NCBI GenBank assembly: GCA_934278925.1
Contig: CAKQWJ010000010.1
Location: 1-64,000, forward strand
Source of the DNA: an uncultured Clostridia bacterium
GTDB taxonomy: Bacteria > Bacillota > Clostridia > Peptostreptococcales > Anaerovoracaceae
Direction of reading: 5' to 3'
DNA length: 64,000 bases
Of this stretch, positions 1 through 10,311 are shown piece by piece. The position numbers and the translations under genes were made by a program. The notes under the pieces were generated by a model that ran no database searches, was not told the origin of the DNA, and saw only the letters and a list, made by a program, of their open reading frames with translations. Position 1 is the stretch's first letter; each line of letters begins with the position of its first letter.

Positions 1-90
1 AGCCCCCCTACCAGAATTTACTTTTGCAAAGCGGAAAGTTTTTGGCTGAACTGGAACTTACTTTTTCAATTCACCCGGAATTGTAAAAAT

Positions 91-119
91 AGCGTGAAGT
101 CACTCTTGAACTCCAGGCA
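91..119 (+). repeat. Dispersed 29-bp repeat, copy 1
   Basis: Starts AGCGTGAAGTC and ends AGGCA. It matches 39611-39639 at 22 of 29 positions without gaps. Both copies lie in A+T-rich non-coding DNA and are preceded by a TTCAC motif that could pair with the GTGAA. Bases 1-208 otherwise contain no gene that I can support. Confidence 0.5.
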
Positions 120-208
120 CACTTTACTATACTTAATATAAAATCTCTAATCAACGAATGTGCACTTGTGGGAGACACGATTATATCCCAGAGGAAAAGG
201 TGAAGGCC

Positions 209-255
209 AAAAAACCTGCATCCGAAAAGCCGTCAGCTAAACGATGCAGGTTTTT
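209..255 (-). terminator. Bidirectional intrinsic terminator after the PBP gene
   Basis: The stem ACCTGCATC/GATGCAGGT is flanked by an A-tract on one side and TTTTT on the other, so it can act on both strands. It lies about 30 bp past the stop codon of the penicillin-binding protein gene. The CCTGCATC arm recurs in the hlyIII and htrA terminators. Confidence 0.8.
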
Positions 256-282
256 GATTGTGAACCCTCTAGGAAAATCTTT

Positions 283-1632
283 TTATTCACTGTCATTATT
301 GCTGATAATCCGATTCAGCACGTCCTTCGCCACCGGCCCCGCCGATACGTATCCGGTGCCGCCGTTTTTGATCCACACCACGAAGGCCAGCGGATAATCC
401 TCATTATCGATGAATCCCACGAACCAGCCGTCTTCGCCGCTGCCGGTTTCCGCGGTACCGGACTTGGCATAGAGATCCAACCCATAGAAGTTGGACTCCC
501 CGTAGGTTACTTTTACGTTGTTCTTCATCATGGAGCGCAGCTCATCGGCCGTTTCGGAACTGATGTATTCCCCCAGGGATTTGCCGGATTTGTCGGCGGA
601 CAGGAAACTGGAGGATTTCATCAGCTTCGGCTGGACCGGCTCGCCGCCGTTGGCGATGGCGCCCATGTACACCATCATGGCGCACGGGTTCACCTGGTCA
701 TCGTACTGACCGATGCCTGCCCAGCTCAAGTTCACCTCGTTGTCCTCCGGAAAGGTGAAGGAACCCGCTTGAGTCTTGATTCCGTCCACATCCACGGATT
801 TGGTCAGTCCCACTTTCTGAGTGGTGGTGGAAAGGTTTGCGGCTCCCACCTCCCGGGCCAGTTTTCCGAAGGCACCGTTGCAGGATACCGCAAGGGCCTG
901 GCGGAAGTTCACCGTGCCGTGAGCGGAGGTGCAGGTGATGTCATCTTTATTGTAGCGGTTCTTTCCGTCACAGGTGAATTGGAAGGAATCCACGTCCACG
1001 CCGGACTCCAAGGCGGAAGCCGCCGTCACCAGTTTGAAGGTGGATCCCGGCGTCATGGCACCTTGAAGGAAGTTGTTGAAATAGATGGAATCGCCGCTAT
1101 CATTCCCGCTTTGATTCAGCTCCGGATCGAAGGCCGGCGTACTCACCATGCACAAAATCTCCCCGGTCTTGTAGTTGTAGACGCCCACCGTACCGGTTTT
1201 TCCGGAAAGCCGTTCATAGGCCGTTCGGTTGGCTTCCGCATCGATGGTCAGCGTGATTTCCTTGCCCTCTGCCGAAGTGTCGTAGGTTCCGTTCAGCAAA
1301 TCGTATCCGATCAGGTCTCCGCTCCACATGTTGATGGCGCCGGTGGCCACATTTCCGGCCGGATCGCCCACCGCATGCACGGTAGCCTTCCGAAGCTCCG
1401 AGTCGTCAGAATAGTGGGTTCCGTCCTTATCACACTTCAGAAGCTGCGTCCCGTGGCGATCGTTGATGGTTCCTCGGTTCAGATTTCCATCCACGTAGAT
1501 CTGCAGATTTCCGGAGAAGCTGGCCCAGGTCTTCCCCTGAGTCACAAAACGCCACACGAACACCGCGGTTCCCAGAAACAGGACCGCTGCCAGAAGCAGA
1601 CATATTGTTGCACGTCTTTCTACTTTACGCAT
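283..1632 (-). CDS. Class B penicillin-binding protein (peptidoglycan DD-transpeptidase)
   Basis: 449 residues. One N-terminal membrane anchor (about residues 10-30) is followed by a periplasm-facing transpeptidase domain. All three active-site motifs are visible: S197-T-F-K200 with the acylated serine, S250-C-N252, and K390-S-G-T393. It is shorter than FtsI or PBP2 because the N-terminal dimerisation region is small, as in PbpA-type partners of RodA/FtsW proteins. It should cross-link nascent peptidoglycan at the outer face of the membrane. It begins 38 bp after the FHA-FtsW gene and is the last gene of glnS-ftsW-pbp, so it is probably the cognate partner of that polymerase. Whether the pair serves elongation, division or sporulation cannot be told from sequence. 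Confidence 0.93.
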   Translation of the reverse strand: MRKVERRATICLLLAAVLFLGTAVFVWRFVTQGKTWASFSGNLQIYVDGNLNRGTINDRHGTQLLKCDKDGTHYSDDSELRKATVHAVGDPAGNVATGAINMWSGDLIGYDLLNGTYDTSAEGKEITLTIDAEANRTAYERLSGKTGTVGVYNYKTGEILCMVSTPAFDPELNQSGNDSGDSIYFNNFLQGAMTPGSTFKLVTAASALESGVDVDSFQFTCDGKNRYNKDDITCTSAHGTVNFRQALAVSCNGAFGKLAREVGAANLSTTTQKVGLTKSVDVDGIKTQAGSFTFPEDNEVNLSWAGIGQYDDQVNPCAMMVYMGAIANGGEPVQPKLMKSSSFLSADKSGKSLGEYISSETADELRSMMKNNVKVTYGESNFYGLDLYAKSGTAETGSGEDGWFVGFIDNEDYPLAFVVWIKNGGTGYVSAGPVAKDVLNRIISNNDSE

Positions 1633-1670
1633 GGATAGCTCCTCTTCTTTCTATCGGTCCTTCGGCCGCC

Positions 1671-3455
1671 TCACACCTCTTCTGCGCCCTCATCGGTCTC
1701 CTCCGCATAATCCTGCAGAGATACTTTTACCTTGGACCGCTTTATGGCGATGCTGGCATCCTTCCGCATATCCGCTGCTTTAAAGAATGCCAATATGGCC
1801 CATGAGGCCATCATACTGGTACCTCCTGCCGACACGAACGGGAAGGTGACACCGGTGAGCGGGAACAGATCCACCGCACCGAACACGTTCAGCATGGTCT
1901 GGAACAGGAAGAACGTGGACGCACCGCAGGCCCCGATGGTGTAGAAGGTGGACCGTCCGGCCACGATGGAATTCACCGCAAAGAGGCACAGGGTAATGAT
2001 GCACACGATCAGCAGCAAGGCGATGATCAAGCCCCACTCCTCCGTCACCATTCCGAACACCAGGTCCGTATTGGAGGCGCCCACGGTTTTCAGGTATCCG
2101 TTTCCGGCGCCTTGTCCCAAGAGTCCGCCCCCGGCGCTGTAGCACATGGTGCGAACTTGCTGGTATCCCTTGTCCGCCGGATCGTCCCACACGTGTCCCC
2201 AGATGGCGAACCGTTTGGCGATATATGGCATAAAACGAAGAATCATCAGTCCCATGATTCCGGCACCTACCCCGGTGAGAATCAGCCGGGACAGATCGCC
2301 GCTTCGCAGGAAGGAAACCACCAGGAAGGTGACGAAGAAAATCAGCGCCGTACCGAAGTCTCCCATCACCGCCAGGCATCCCAGGCAGTAGAAGGAAAAC
2401 AGCACGTACTGCATCAGGTTCTTCTTCTGGAACAGCTCTTCCAGGGTGGCGGCACCTACCAGAACGAAGACGATTTTCACCAGCTCCGACGGCTGAAATC
2501 CGAAGTTTCCGATATATACCCAGTTGGCGGCACCGTACTTAATCTGACCGCACACCAGGTTGAAGGCCAGCAGAAGCACCGACGCCACTGCCATGATGGG
2601 CCGAATCCGCTCCGTCCGATCCAGATCCCGAAGGAAGAGGCAGATGACGAAGAACATCAACAGGCCGATGACTACGGATACGAACTGCGTGAATGTTCGC
2701 TCCGGCTCCGAGGATGCGGTAATCGCCAAGCTGATAGTGGACATGAAGAAGGCAATCAGCTCAATCTCAAAACCCTTTCGCCCCATCGCCTTTCCGGTGA
2801 GAATGTACACCCACATCACCACGCCCAGCAGCAAAATGGACAGTAGGGCGGTCACCGTCACTTCCGTCCCCATTCCCAGAATCAGCTGCACCACAGCGAG
2901 AATCTGAAATGCCGTAATTCCCAGCATCGCCGACCACGGCGACAGGGGTTCCTTGTCCATCAGCCGGAGTTCTTCGTTGTTCCGGGTTTCCTCCAGGCTG
3001 ATGGAGGCCAGGGTGGCACGCACCCCGCCCAGGATGATTTTGTCCCCCGGCTCGATCATATACCGCCTTCCGGGCACCAGCTTCCAGTCGTTCACCACCG
3101 TCCCGTTGGTGGATCCCAGGTCTTTGATCATCCATTTATCTTCCGACTGCCGGATCAGCAAGGCCTGGCTCTTGGAGACGGTTTTGTCCTTAATTCGAAG
3201 ATCCACGGAGGAGGATCGGCCGATGATGTTCTCCCAATGGGTGATGGGAATGCCTTCTCCCCCTTCCACGTGGAGATACCCCCACACCTCCGGCGTGGCT
3301 CTGGTGGACAGCAATGAAATAATGCACATCAACAGAATCCACACCGCCAGCAGTACGAACACCCACCGGAGTCCGGTGGTGATGTACTTCGCCGTTTCGG
3401 GATGGGAATTCGCCAGAGATAATATTGAATTCACAATGCCATTGATGGTATCCAA
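1671..3455 (-). CDS. FtsW/RodA/SpoVE-family glycosyltransferase with N-terminal FHA domain
   Basis: 594 residues. One membrane segment (about 27-50) precedes a cytoplasmic FHA domain (about 58-130) with G79-R80-S, V93-S94 and the S-T-N-G motif near 115-118. The His that usually follows the Ser in VSxxH is Gln here. A SEDS-family region with about nine membrane helices follows (about 155-570) and should polymerise lipid II into glycan strands. FHA domains bind phosphothreonine, so activity may be tied to a Ser/Thr kinase; no kinase is in the window. The start is TTG at 3455: GGGAG sits 6 nt upstream and no in-frame ATG is near. The gene lies 21 bp after glnS and 38 bp before the partner PBP. 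Confidence 0.9.
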   Translation of the reverse strand: MDTINGIVNSILSLANSHPETAKYITTGLRWVFVLLAVWILLMCIISLLSTRATPEVWGYLHVEGGEGIPITHWENIIGRSSSVDLRIKDKTVSKSQALLIRQSEDKWMIKDLGSTNGTVVNDWKLVPGRRYMIEPGDKIILGGVRATLASISLEETRNNEELRLMDKEPLSPWSAMLGITAFQILAVVQLILGMGTEVTVTALLSILLLGVVMWVYILTGKAMGRKGFEIELIAFFMSTISLAITASSEPERTFTQFVSVVIGLLMFFVICLFLRDLDRTERIRPIMAVASVLLLAFNLVCGQIKYGAANWVYIGNFGFQPSELVKIVFVLVGAATLEELFQKKNLMQYVLFSFYCLGCLAVMGDFGTALIFFVTFLVVSFLRSGDLSRLILTGVGAGIMGLMILRFMPYIAKRFAIWGHVWDDPADKGYQQVRTMCYSAGGGLLGQGAGNGYLKTVGASNTDLVFGMVTEEWGLIIALLLIVCIITLCLFAVNSIVAGRSTFYTIGACGASTFFLFQTMLNVFGAVDLFPLTGVTFPFVSAGGTSMMASWAILAFFKAADMRKDASIAIKRSKVKVSLQDYAEETDEGAEEV

Positions 3456-3476
3456 TGTTTTCTCCCTCTGTCTGTA

Positions 3477-5135
3477 CTACTTCTTCCAGGAGCTCTTCAG
3501 ACCTACGATGCTGTTAAATACCTTCTCATCCTCGGTAGTCAGCTTCCTGTCCGCAATATAATATCCCTTCCGGAAGAACTGGAACCGATCTTCCGGTTTC
3601 GCCTCCTTGATGGACGGCTCTGCGTAACCCCAAATGTCGTGGAGGGAATCCTCGTTGAATACGGAATTTCCTTCCTCGTCCTCGATCATCATGTAATCGT
3701 ACTCCCGAATCCGGATCCGAACCGCGGTGCTTGCCTCCACAAAGTGGATGGTTCCCTTCACCTTCCGGCCGTCCGGTGCGTCTCCGCCGCGGGTTTCCGG
3801 GTCGTAGGTGCAGTGCAGTTCCCGAATGGATCCGTCTTCGTTCTTGATCACGTCGTTGCAGGTAATGTAGTACGCACCCTTGAAGCGAACTTCATTTCCC
3901 GGGAAGAGACGGAAATACTTCTTTACCGGTACTTCCATAAAATCATCTCCGTCAATCCACAGTTCCCGACCGAACGGAACCTCTCGCTCGCCCAGTTCCG
4001 GAACCTTCCGGTTGTTTTCTACGGTGCACATTTCAATCTGACCTTCCGGATAGTTGGTGATTACCACCTTAATCGGGTTGGTCACCACGTGCACAGCCGG
4101 CACTTTATCCTGCAGATCGTCCCGGACTGCCGCTTCCAGCTGTGCGATATCCACGGTGGAGTTGGCCTTTGCCACACCGATCTCATCGCAGAATGCCCGA
4201 ACCGCTTCCGGTGTATAACCTCTCCGGCGAATGCCGGCGATGGTAGGCATCCGAGGATCGTCCCAACCGTCTACGTGACCTTCGTCCACCATTCTCTTGA
4301 GGTACCGCTTGCTCATCAGGGTATGGGTGATGTTCAGACGAGCGAACTCAATCTGACGCGGCGGATTCGGCCACAGACCCACTTCCTGCAGCACCCAGTC
4401 GTACAGCGGACGGTGATCCTCAAATTCCAAAGTGCAGATGGAATGGGTAATGCCCTCAATGGCATCTTCAATCGGATGTGCGAAATCGTACATCGGATAG
4501 ATGCACCACTTGTCCCCCGTATTGTGATGGGTCACGTGAGCTACTCGGTAGATGATCGGATCTCTCATGTTGATGTTCGGGGATGCCATATCGATCTTGG
4601 CACGGAGAACCGCTTCCCCGTCACCGAACTCTCCGTCTTTCATGCGCTGAAACAGTTCCATGTTCTCTTCCACGCTTCTGTTCCGGTAAGGGCTTTCCTT
4701 TCCCGGCTCCGTCAATGTTCCGCGGTATTCCTTCATCTGCTCCGCCGTCAGGTGGCATACGTAGGCCTTTCCCTTCTGAATCAGGGATACTGCCGCTTCG
4801 TACATCTGATCGAAATAATCCGATGCCCACAGTCTCTTGTTCCACTGGAATCCCAGCCAGTGTACATCTTCCTCGATGGCGTCCACGTATTCCGTATCTT
4901 CCTTGACCGGGTTGGTGTCGTCATAACGAAGGTTGCAGGTTCCGCCGTACTTCAGCGCGGTTCCGAAGTTCAGGCACAGGGATTTGGCATGTCCGATGTG
5001 GAGATAGCCGTTTGGTTCCGGTGGAAAACGAGTGGCGATGTGATCCCACTTTCCGGTTTCCAGGTCGTTGTCGATGATGTCGTGGATAAAATTCCCTCTC
5101 ATCTCTTTGTATTCGTTCGTTTTTTCGTTACTCAT
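3477..5135 (-). CDS. glnS: Glutaminyl-tRNA synthetase
   Basis: 552 residues, the usual length for bacterial GlnRS. It charges tRNA-Gln directly with glutamine in the cytoplasm. The class I signatures are present: [12 protein letters not shown] near the N-terminus and L-M-S-K-R as the KMSKS equivalent. The C-terminal anticodon-binding beta barrels are complete. I chose ATG at 5135 because GGAGG lies 5 nt upstream; the longer TTG start would overlap this site. Many Firmicutes make Gln-tRNA by amidation, so a free-standing GlnRS was probably gained by transfer in an ancestor. It heads a unit with ftsW-like and pbp genes and has its own sigma-A promoter. The short leader leaves no room for a T-box. 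Confidence 0.96.
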   Translation of the reverse strand: MSNEKTNEYKEMRGNFIHDIIDNDLETGKWDHIATRFPPEPNGYLHIGHAKSLCLNFGTALKYGGTCNLRYDDTNPVKEDTEYVDAIEEDVHWLGFQWNKRLWASDYFDQMYEAAVSLIQKGKAYVCHLTAEQMKEYRGTLTEPGKESPYRNRSVEENMELFQRMKDGEFGDGEAVLRAKIDMASPNINMRDPIIYRVAHVTHHNTGDKWCIYPMYDFAHPIEDAIEGITHSICTLEFEDHRPLYDWVLQEVGLWPNPPRQIEFARLNITHTLMSKRYLKRMVDEGHVDGWDDPRMPTIAGIRRRGYTPEAVRAFCDEIGVAKANSTVDIAQLEAAVRDDLQDKVPAVHVVTNPIKVVITNYPEGQIEMCTVENNRKVPELGEREVPFGRELWIDGDDFMEVPVKKYFRLFPGNEVRFKGAYYITCNDVIKNEDGSIRELHCTYDPETRGGDAPDGRKVKGTIHFVEASTAVRIRIREYDYMMIEDEEGNSVFNEDSLHDIWGYAEPSIKEAKPEDRFQFFRKGYYIADRKLTTEDEKVFNSIVGLKSSWKK

Positions 5136-5169
5136 TCCAGCCTCCAAATAATTAATACACTTATTTGTG

Positions 5170-5198
5170 ATTATAGCACAATGGGAAATTTTCTACAA
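5170..5198 (-). promoter_or_regulatory. Sigma-A-type promoter of glnS
   Basis: On the minus strand TTGTAG (-35) and a perfect TATAAT (-10) are separated by 17 bp. The -10 lies about 35 bp upstream of the glnS start. Confidence 0.75.
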
Positions 5199-5255
5199 TC
5201 AGCGTAATGCAATTCCGGGCCCGACAAACCGCCAAACCCGGATATACAAATTCCC

Positions 5256-7730
5256 CTATATATCTGTCCGCGACAGAATTTCCGCCGGCGTTTTCCGAAG
5301 GGTTCGGAATACCGGGAAAAGTCCCGCCAGCAGGTTGAACAGCACCAGCACGCCGAAGGACAGGAACGCAATGCCCGGATTCACCACGTACTGGTTGGCG
5401 ATATAATCGATGCCCTGCATCAAATTGTACAGGAGATAGTACGCCGCCCCGATGCCCGGCACCGCCGTCAGCACGGTAATCACCAGAATCTCTCCGGTGA
5501 ACATGCGGTAAATATCTCGCTTTTTCAGCCCGATGGCCCGCAAAGTGCCCACTTCCTTGATTCGGGACAGGAAGGAGGACCGGAGCATCAGGAAGATTTC
5601 AATGAGGGAAATCAGCAGAATGATGCCCGCCACCACCAGCGCGGAACGCAGGTTGTCCCGGTGCTTTCGCATGTAGTCGGTGCGGTCCCGCTCGTAATTT
5701 ATTTTTGCGGAATAGCCCTCTTCCTGCAGCGTGGTCAAAGTCCCGTAGGTGTCGGTGGTGTATACCGAGCAAACCTTTTGTTTTGCAATGTAATTCTGCC
5801 GAACCGTATCCTTGCTCACGTAGACGATATCGTTCTGGTAATCGCTGGTGTAGAATCCCACCAATTTCAGCTCGTGCCCGTTTACCTTCCGCTTGAGGTT
5901 CTTGCCGATGGTGTATCCGTCTTCACCGTTGTGGGAATTGTTCACCACCGCCTCATAGGTGTTTTTCGGCGCGGATCCCTTCTTAATCCGAAGTGCCTTC
6001 GAGCGCAGGTCGTAATTCACGATGGCGTTGTCCTCCTCGCCGGAAGCCTCCGCATCCATCTCGTCATCCTCTCCGTAATCCGAAAAATCACTCGCCGTAT
6101 CGTCGGTCCCCTTCTTCGCATTGGACAGCACGTCGATGGTCTGACTCGCCGGAATGAAAATGGACGGGGACTTGGTGTCGGAAATGCCCACAATCTCGTA
6201 ATCCTTTAGGTGGGGAATCGTAATTCGCCGTCCCACGAACTGCTTCACGGAGGTCAGCCCCACCATATTGCCCGCTTTGGCCTTGATGAACTTATCCAGA
6301 ATCATCCGGTCGATGACGATTTCGTGTCCCTTCTCCGGGAGCCGACCCGCCACCACGTCCTTGGTCTCCAGCTCTTCCGAATGGCTCAGGGAACCGGTGA
6401 GGGCGGCGGAGGCCTGGGCGGTCTGATAGTAGTCGTCCATCGGCAGGGTCACGCAGATTCGAGTATCACCCGGCGTGACGTAGCTTACCCCGTTCATCTT
6501 CCGGATTTTCTTCAGCATCGACTCATCGTGCTTCGGGTTGGCCACCGTGATGTAATGGCTGTTGGTGGTGAGGAAATCCTTCTCCTGCACGTTGAAAATT
6601 CCGAAGATATTGCTCACCGCGGTAAAAGTAAATGCCGCCGCGCACACGAATCCGATGAGCAGGAGTTTTTTCAGCAGGCTGAATTTTCGCACATTGCGAA
6701 AGCCGCTGGCCAGCATGTTCCACACGTTGTATACGGAAGTGTATTTCGCTTTGAAATCCTTCGGCATGTGCTCGTCGTACCGGAAGTGCACGTCCTCGTA
6801 GATGGTGGAATCCATGGCGCTGTAGTGCGCATCGATCATCTCGATGTTGGCGGTTTCATCCACCACGTGGAATGCCCCGCCGGTATTGATGTACAGGTTT
6901 CCGCCGCGAATGACGATCTTGATATCCGTCTCCCGAAGCTCATCCTGATACACGTCCACCGTCAATTCATCGTGCCGGAAGCGAACTCCGTGTTCCATAT
7001 CTTTCAGATAGATTTTGTTTTCCAGCTGATAGTCCAGCTTCCGGGAAGGATCGTTCTCCCGGTCCGATACCACCCGGCCGTCCTTGATTCGAACCACCCG
7101 GTCCGCGTAAAATTCCGCGATGTCCGTCTCGTGAGTCACCAGAATCACCAGCCGGTCCTTGGAAATCGACTTGATGATGTTCATGATTTCGATGGTGTTT
7201 CGGCTGTCCAGGTTTCCCGTCGGCTCATCGGCTATGATGATCTTCGGGTTCTTGGCGATGGCCCGGGCGATGGCCACCCGCTGCCGCTGCCCCCCGGACA
7301 GGGCATCCGCCATCTTGTTCCGATACGGATAGATACCTACCGCCTCCAGACAGTAGTTCACCCGTTCTTTCACCTGCTCCCGATCCTTCATGCCCACCAT
7401 TCGAAGGGCGATGGCCACGTTCTCGAAGACGGTGCGGTTGTCCAGCAGATTGTAGTTCTGGAAAATATATCCGATCTTTGCATTTCGGATGACGTCCACC
7501 TTGTTGGAGCTCTTCCGGGTAATGCATTCCCCGTCCACGTAGATCTTTCCCGAGTTAATCCGGTCCAATCCGCCGATAGCATTCAGCAACGTGGTTTTAC
7601 CGCAGCCGGAAGGGCCCAGCAGTGCCACGATGCCGCTTTCCGGCAAGTTCAAAGAGGTGTCGTTGATGACATGAATTTCGTTGTTCTTCTTTCGGTTGAA
7701 ATACTTATTTACATTCTGAAGTTCAATCAT
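5256..7730 (-). CDS. ABC transporter with fused ATPase and FtsX/MacB-type permease (second of tandem pair)
   Basis: 824 residues. The N-terminal ATPase (about 1-225) has Walker A G-P-S-G-C-G-K-T-T, signature L-S-G-G-Q-R-Q-R and Walker B I-I-I-A-D-E-P, as in the LolD/MacB group. A membrane segment near 355-375 is followed by a large extracytoplasmic region with an acidic stretch (about 555-575) and three C-terminal helices, the FtsX layout. Such proteins use ATP to move lipids, peptides or lipoproteins by mechanotransmission. The substrate is unknown. The start follows the stop of the upstream paralogue by only 2 bp, with GAGGAGG inside that gene's end, so the two are translated together and probably form a heterodimer. 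Confidence 0.92.
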   Translation of the reverse strand: MIELQNVNKYFNRKKNNEIHVINDTSLNLPESGIVALLGPSGCGKTTLLNAIGGLDRINSGKIYVDGECITRKSSNKVDVIRNAKIGYIFQNYNLLDNRTVFENVAIALRMVGMKDREQVKERVNYCLEAVGIYPYRNKMADALSGGQRQRVAIARAIAKNPKIIIADEPTGNLDSRNTIEIMNIIKSISKDRLVILVTHETDIAEFYADRVVRIKDGRVVSDRENDPSRKLDYQLENKIYLKDMEHGVRFRHDELTVDVYQDELRETDIKIVIRGGNLYINTGGAFHVVDETANIEMIDAHYSAMDSTIYEDVHFRYDEHMPKDFKAKYTSVYNVWNMLASGFRNVRKFSLLKKLLLIGFVCAAAFTFTAVSNIFGIFNVQEKDFLTTNSHYITVANPKHDESMLKKIRKMNGVSYVTPGDTRICVTLPMDDYYQTAQASAALTGSLSHSEELETKDVVAGRLPEKGHEIVIDRMILDKFIKAKAGNMVGLTSVKQFVGRRITIPHLKDYEIVGISDTKSPSIFIPASQTIDVLSNAKKGTDDTASDFSDYGEDDEMDAEASGEEDNAIVNYDLRSKALRIKKGSAPKNTYEAVVNNSHNGEDGYTIGKNLKRKVNGHELKLVGFYTSDYQNDIVYVSKDTVRQNYIAKQKVCSVYTTDTYGTLTTLQEEGYSAKINYERDRTDYMRKHRDNLRSALVVAGIILLISLIEIFLMLRSSFLSRIKEVGTLRAIGLKKRDIYRMFTGEILVITVLTAVPGIGAAYYLLYNLMQGIDYIANQYVVNPGIAFLSFGVLVLFNLLAGLFPVFRTLRKTPAEILSRTDI

Positions 7731-7732
7731 GT

Positions 7733-10168
7733 CTACGCCTCCTCTCTGTAAATTTTCATTGCGCTCTTACTGAAGATCTTGTGAGAATATCTCTTCGCAA
7801 TCAGAAGGGACATCCCCAGAAGACCGACTAACAGGACGAAGTAATCCGTGGTTGACAGGAACGCCAACCGCTCATTCACCGCCGGTACCGCGACGATTCC
7901 CCGCCGCACCAGGTTGCTTCCCACCAGCACACCGCCATAGGAAATCAGCATCATAAGCAGCAGCTCGATGCGCAGGATGTTGTCCGTATTCTTCCGGCTG
8001 GCGCCCAGAATTCGCAGCGTAGAATAGTAGGAATTTCGGGACCGCATAATCAGCCGGATTACCGCGTAGGAAATGAAGAACAGCACGATGAATTCCAGTG
8101 CCAGGCGAACCATGCTGAACATCCGCAGGATGAACGCGTACCCGCCGGTGGCATCCGTAAAGGTATCCTTAATCACCAGCACCTTGTATCCGGCACCTTC
8201 CAGCGCCTTCACCGTAGAATCGGACAGCTTCTCGTCCTTCATGAAAAAGCTGCTCTGGAAATTTCCCTGATTGAAAATCTTGTTGTAGTCCGACGGATTG
8301 ATGTATACGTTGGACGTGTATTCGTCGTAATTATTTTTGGAAAGACCCAGTAGGCTCCGGATATTGTCGGCTTTGAACACCTGCCCGATTCGGAAATCCC
8401 GGGACTCCTCAAAATAATGGTTTTTCACGTGAAGGCCCATATTCTTTCCCCGAGCCGCGCCTTCTTCGTAGAACTGATATGCCTGATCCTCGGAAATGTA
8501 TACCTCACCCTTCGGCACTTTCTTTGATGGATACACCACCTGCATGCCGCTGTAATCGCTCTTCGTGCCGCTGAAGTCCAGGGTCACCTTGGAAGAGGCC
8601 GCTGCGGTCTTTACCAGCACCCGGGCCGCCACGTTATCCGTTACGTAAATCATGACATTTCCGTTGCTGGATCGGCCGGCATCTTCGCTCAGCAAAACCA
8701 CGCCGACCACGGTCACCTTGTCCTTGATCAGCCGGTCGTCTCCCTGCATCGCCATGGAATTCAGGGCATCGATGTAATATTTTTTCCCCAGAATCTTCTT
8801 GTCCATCTCCTTGATGGCATCGTAGGAATAGCATTCCGGATCCGCCACCAACACCACTTCCGTATCCTTCTTCGGAAGGCGGCCGATGGTAGGCTTCTCC
8901 TTTAGGCTGCTCACCGGATACATCGGACCGCTGATATCGATATCGTCGGACTCAAACATGATGCCGGTGTCGATGCCCGCATCTCCCTTGATGATGTAAT
9001 CCGCATTGTCCATCTTCTGAAGGCTCTCGTAATCCGAAGTGGTGAAGGATGTTCCGTCTTTCTTGGTGAGAACCAGCCGTTCCGGTGAGGTGTCCGTGAA
9101 GTAGTTGTTGTACCCCATCAAATCGTTGGAGTGGAGGGCCTGCTTCGTGGATGCATACTGGCTCAGCACCGCCGCCGTGACGAACAGGTACACCATTAAA
9201 AGCAAAATGAATTTTGCCGGAAGGTTAAAGGTGTTCCGAACCCCCAGCCGAAGCTGGGACCCGGCCGACATCTTCCGGTATACCGGTGCTTCCGCAAAGG
9301 GGTTTCTGTGGCTGCGGCCTTTCTTTCGTCCCTTTCCGCCTTCCGCATCTTTGTTTCGCGCCGCCCTGCCGTCGCTTCGAGGTGCCGGCGCTTCTTTGTC
9401 CGGAGCGTTCCCTTTCTCCTGCCGTTCTTCTTCCGGATGCAGATAAGAATTCACCGCATCTTCGGAGAGTTCTCCGGCCGCCGGCTGAATCTTCTTGTCC
9501 TCGATGATTCGGCCGTCGTGCATGGTAATCTTCCGCGTGACGTACGGCGCCGCCTGCTCGTAGTTATGGGTTACGATGACCACCAGGCGGTCCTTGGAAA
9601 TCCGGTGCAGGGTTTCCATGACCTTCTCGGCAGAGGCACTGTCCAGGTTTCCCGTAGGCTCGTCCGCCACGATAACCGGCGCGTTCTTCGCCAGCGCCCG
9701 GGCGATGGCCACCCGCTGCTTCTGTCCGCCGGAAAGCTTGGAAGCCTTGGTCTTCGTGTAGGCCGTCATATCTACCATGTCGATGTACTCCGGGATGTTC
9801 TGCCTCTGATCCGAACGAGGCATGCCGGACAGCATCATGCTCAGCTCCACGTTCTGGTATACGGTATAGCTGTTCACCAGGTTAAAGTCCTGGAAAATGT
9901 TTCCGATATATTTCTTCCGGTACCGTTCGTAATCCTCCGTCCGGTAGCCGCTGGTATCCTCGCCTGCGATGAACAGCTCTCCTTCTTCGTAACTGTCCAG
10001 TCCGGAAATCACGTTCAGCAGCGTGGACTTGCCGCTGCCGCTCTCTCCGGTAATCACCACAAATTCCCCCATATCCAGGTTGAGATCCACCTTGGAAAAT
10101 CCGGTACTCACGGTGTCCTTATTGCTGTAGAACTTCGATACGTTGTGAAGTTCAATCATATGCGACAT
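7733..10168 (-). CDS. ABC transporter with fused ATPase and FtsX/MacB-type permease (first of tandem pair)
   Basis: 811 residues. The ATPase (about 1-230) has Walker [10 protein letters not shown], signature L-S-G-G-Q-K-Q-R and Walker B V-I-V-A-D-E-P. A very charged linker rich in Lys, Arg and Glu (about 240-290) leads to a first membrane helix (about 310-330), a long extracytoplasmic domain and three C-terminal helices. The architecture equals that of the following gene, with modest sequence similarity. The ATG at 10168 has AAAGGA 7 nt upstream. Its promoter and a threefold repeat upstream suggest control by an OmpR-type response regulator, as is common for peptide-efflux ABC operons. No two-component genes are adjacent, so the regulator would be encoded elsewhere. 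Confidence 0.92.
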   Translation of the reverse strand: MSHMIELHNVSKFYSNKDTVSTGFSKVDLNLDMGEFVVITGESGSGKSTLLNVISGLDSYEEGELFIAGEDTSGYRTEDYERYRKKYIGNIFQDFNLVNSYTVYQNVELSMMLSGMPRSDQRQNIPEYIDMVDMTAYTKTKASKLSGGQKQRVAIARALAKNAPVIVADEPTGNLDSASAEKVMETLHRISKDRLVVIVTHNYEQAAPYVTRKITMHDGRIIEDKKIQPAAGELSEDAVNSYLHPEEERQEKGNAPDKEAPAPRSDGRAARNKDAEGGKGRKKGRSHRNPFAEAPVYRKMSAGSQLRLGVRNTFNLPAKFILLLMVYLFVTAAVLSQYASTKQALHSNDLMGYNNYFTDTSPERLVLTKKDGTSFTTSDYESLQKMDNADYIIKGDAGIDTGIMFESDDIDISGPMYPVSSLKEKPTIGRLPKKDTEVVLVADPECYSYDAIKEMDKKILGKKYYIDALNSMAMQGDDRLIKDKVTVVGVVLLSEDAGRSSNGNVMIYVTDNVAARVLVKTAAASSKVTLDFSGTKSDYSGMQVVYPSKKVPKGEVYISEDQAYQFYEEGAARGKNMGLHVKNHYFEESRDFRIGQVFKADNIRSLLGLSKNNYDEYTSNVYINPSDYNKIFNQGNFQSSFFMKDEKLSDSTVKALEGAGYKVLVIKDTFTDATGGYAFILRMFSMVRLALEFIVLFFISYAVIRLIMRSRNSYYSTLRILGASRKNTDNILRIELLLMMLISYGGVLVGSNLVRRGIVAVPAVNERLAFLSTTDYFVLLVGLLGMSLLIAKRYSHKIFSKSAMKIYREEA

Positions 10169-10225
10169 AATTCTATCCTTTCTTTCCCCATGCTATTACA
10201 GTATCGGTCGAAATTAATGATATTA

Positions 10226-10254
10226 ATTATACTGAATTGGGCTCCGGTGTACAA
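10226..10254 (-). promoter_or_regulatory. Promoter of the tandem ABC transporter operon
   Basis: On the minus strand TTGTAC and a perfect TATAAT lie 17 bp apart, about 58 bp upstream of the start codon. The -35 sits inside the loop side of a 12-bp inverted repeat (10236-10269). Confidence 0.7.
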
Positions 10255-10269
10255 CATCCGGAGCCCAAT
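10236..10269. repeat. Inverted repeat overlapping the ABC operon promoter
   Basis: ATTGGGCTCCGG at 10236-10247 is the exact reverse complement of CCGGAGCCCAAT at 10258-10269, with a 10-nt loop. No U-tract follows on the minus strand, so it is not a standard terminator for the CDF gene. It may be an operator, or a weak terminator sharing the space. Confidence 0.6.
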
Positions 10270-10299
10270 CTTAACAATTCTTAAGAAATCTTAACACAA
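10270..10299. promoter_or_regulatory. Threefold 10-bp direct repeat upstream of the ABC operon promoter
   Basis: Three consecutive 10-bp units begin CTTAAC, CTTAAG and CTTAAC. They lie about 15-45 bp upstream of the -35 box. Repeats of TTAACA on one face of the helix are typical of OmpR/PhoP-family response regulators; that is inferred from the spacing only. Confidence 0.55.
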
Positions 10300-10311
10300 T
10301 TTTCGGAAAAA

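Noticed and set aside
5136..5255. T-box riboswitch before glnS
   Set aside because: Only about 30 bp lie between the promoter and the start codon; no T-box sequence or terminator is present.
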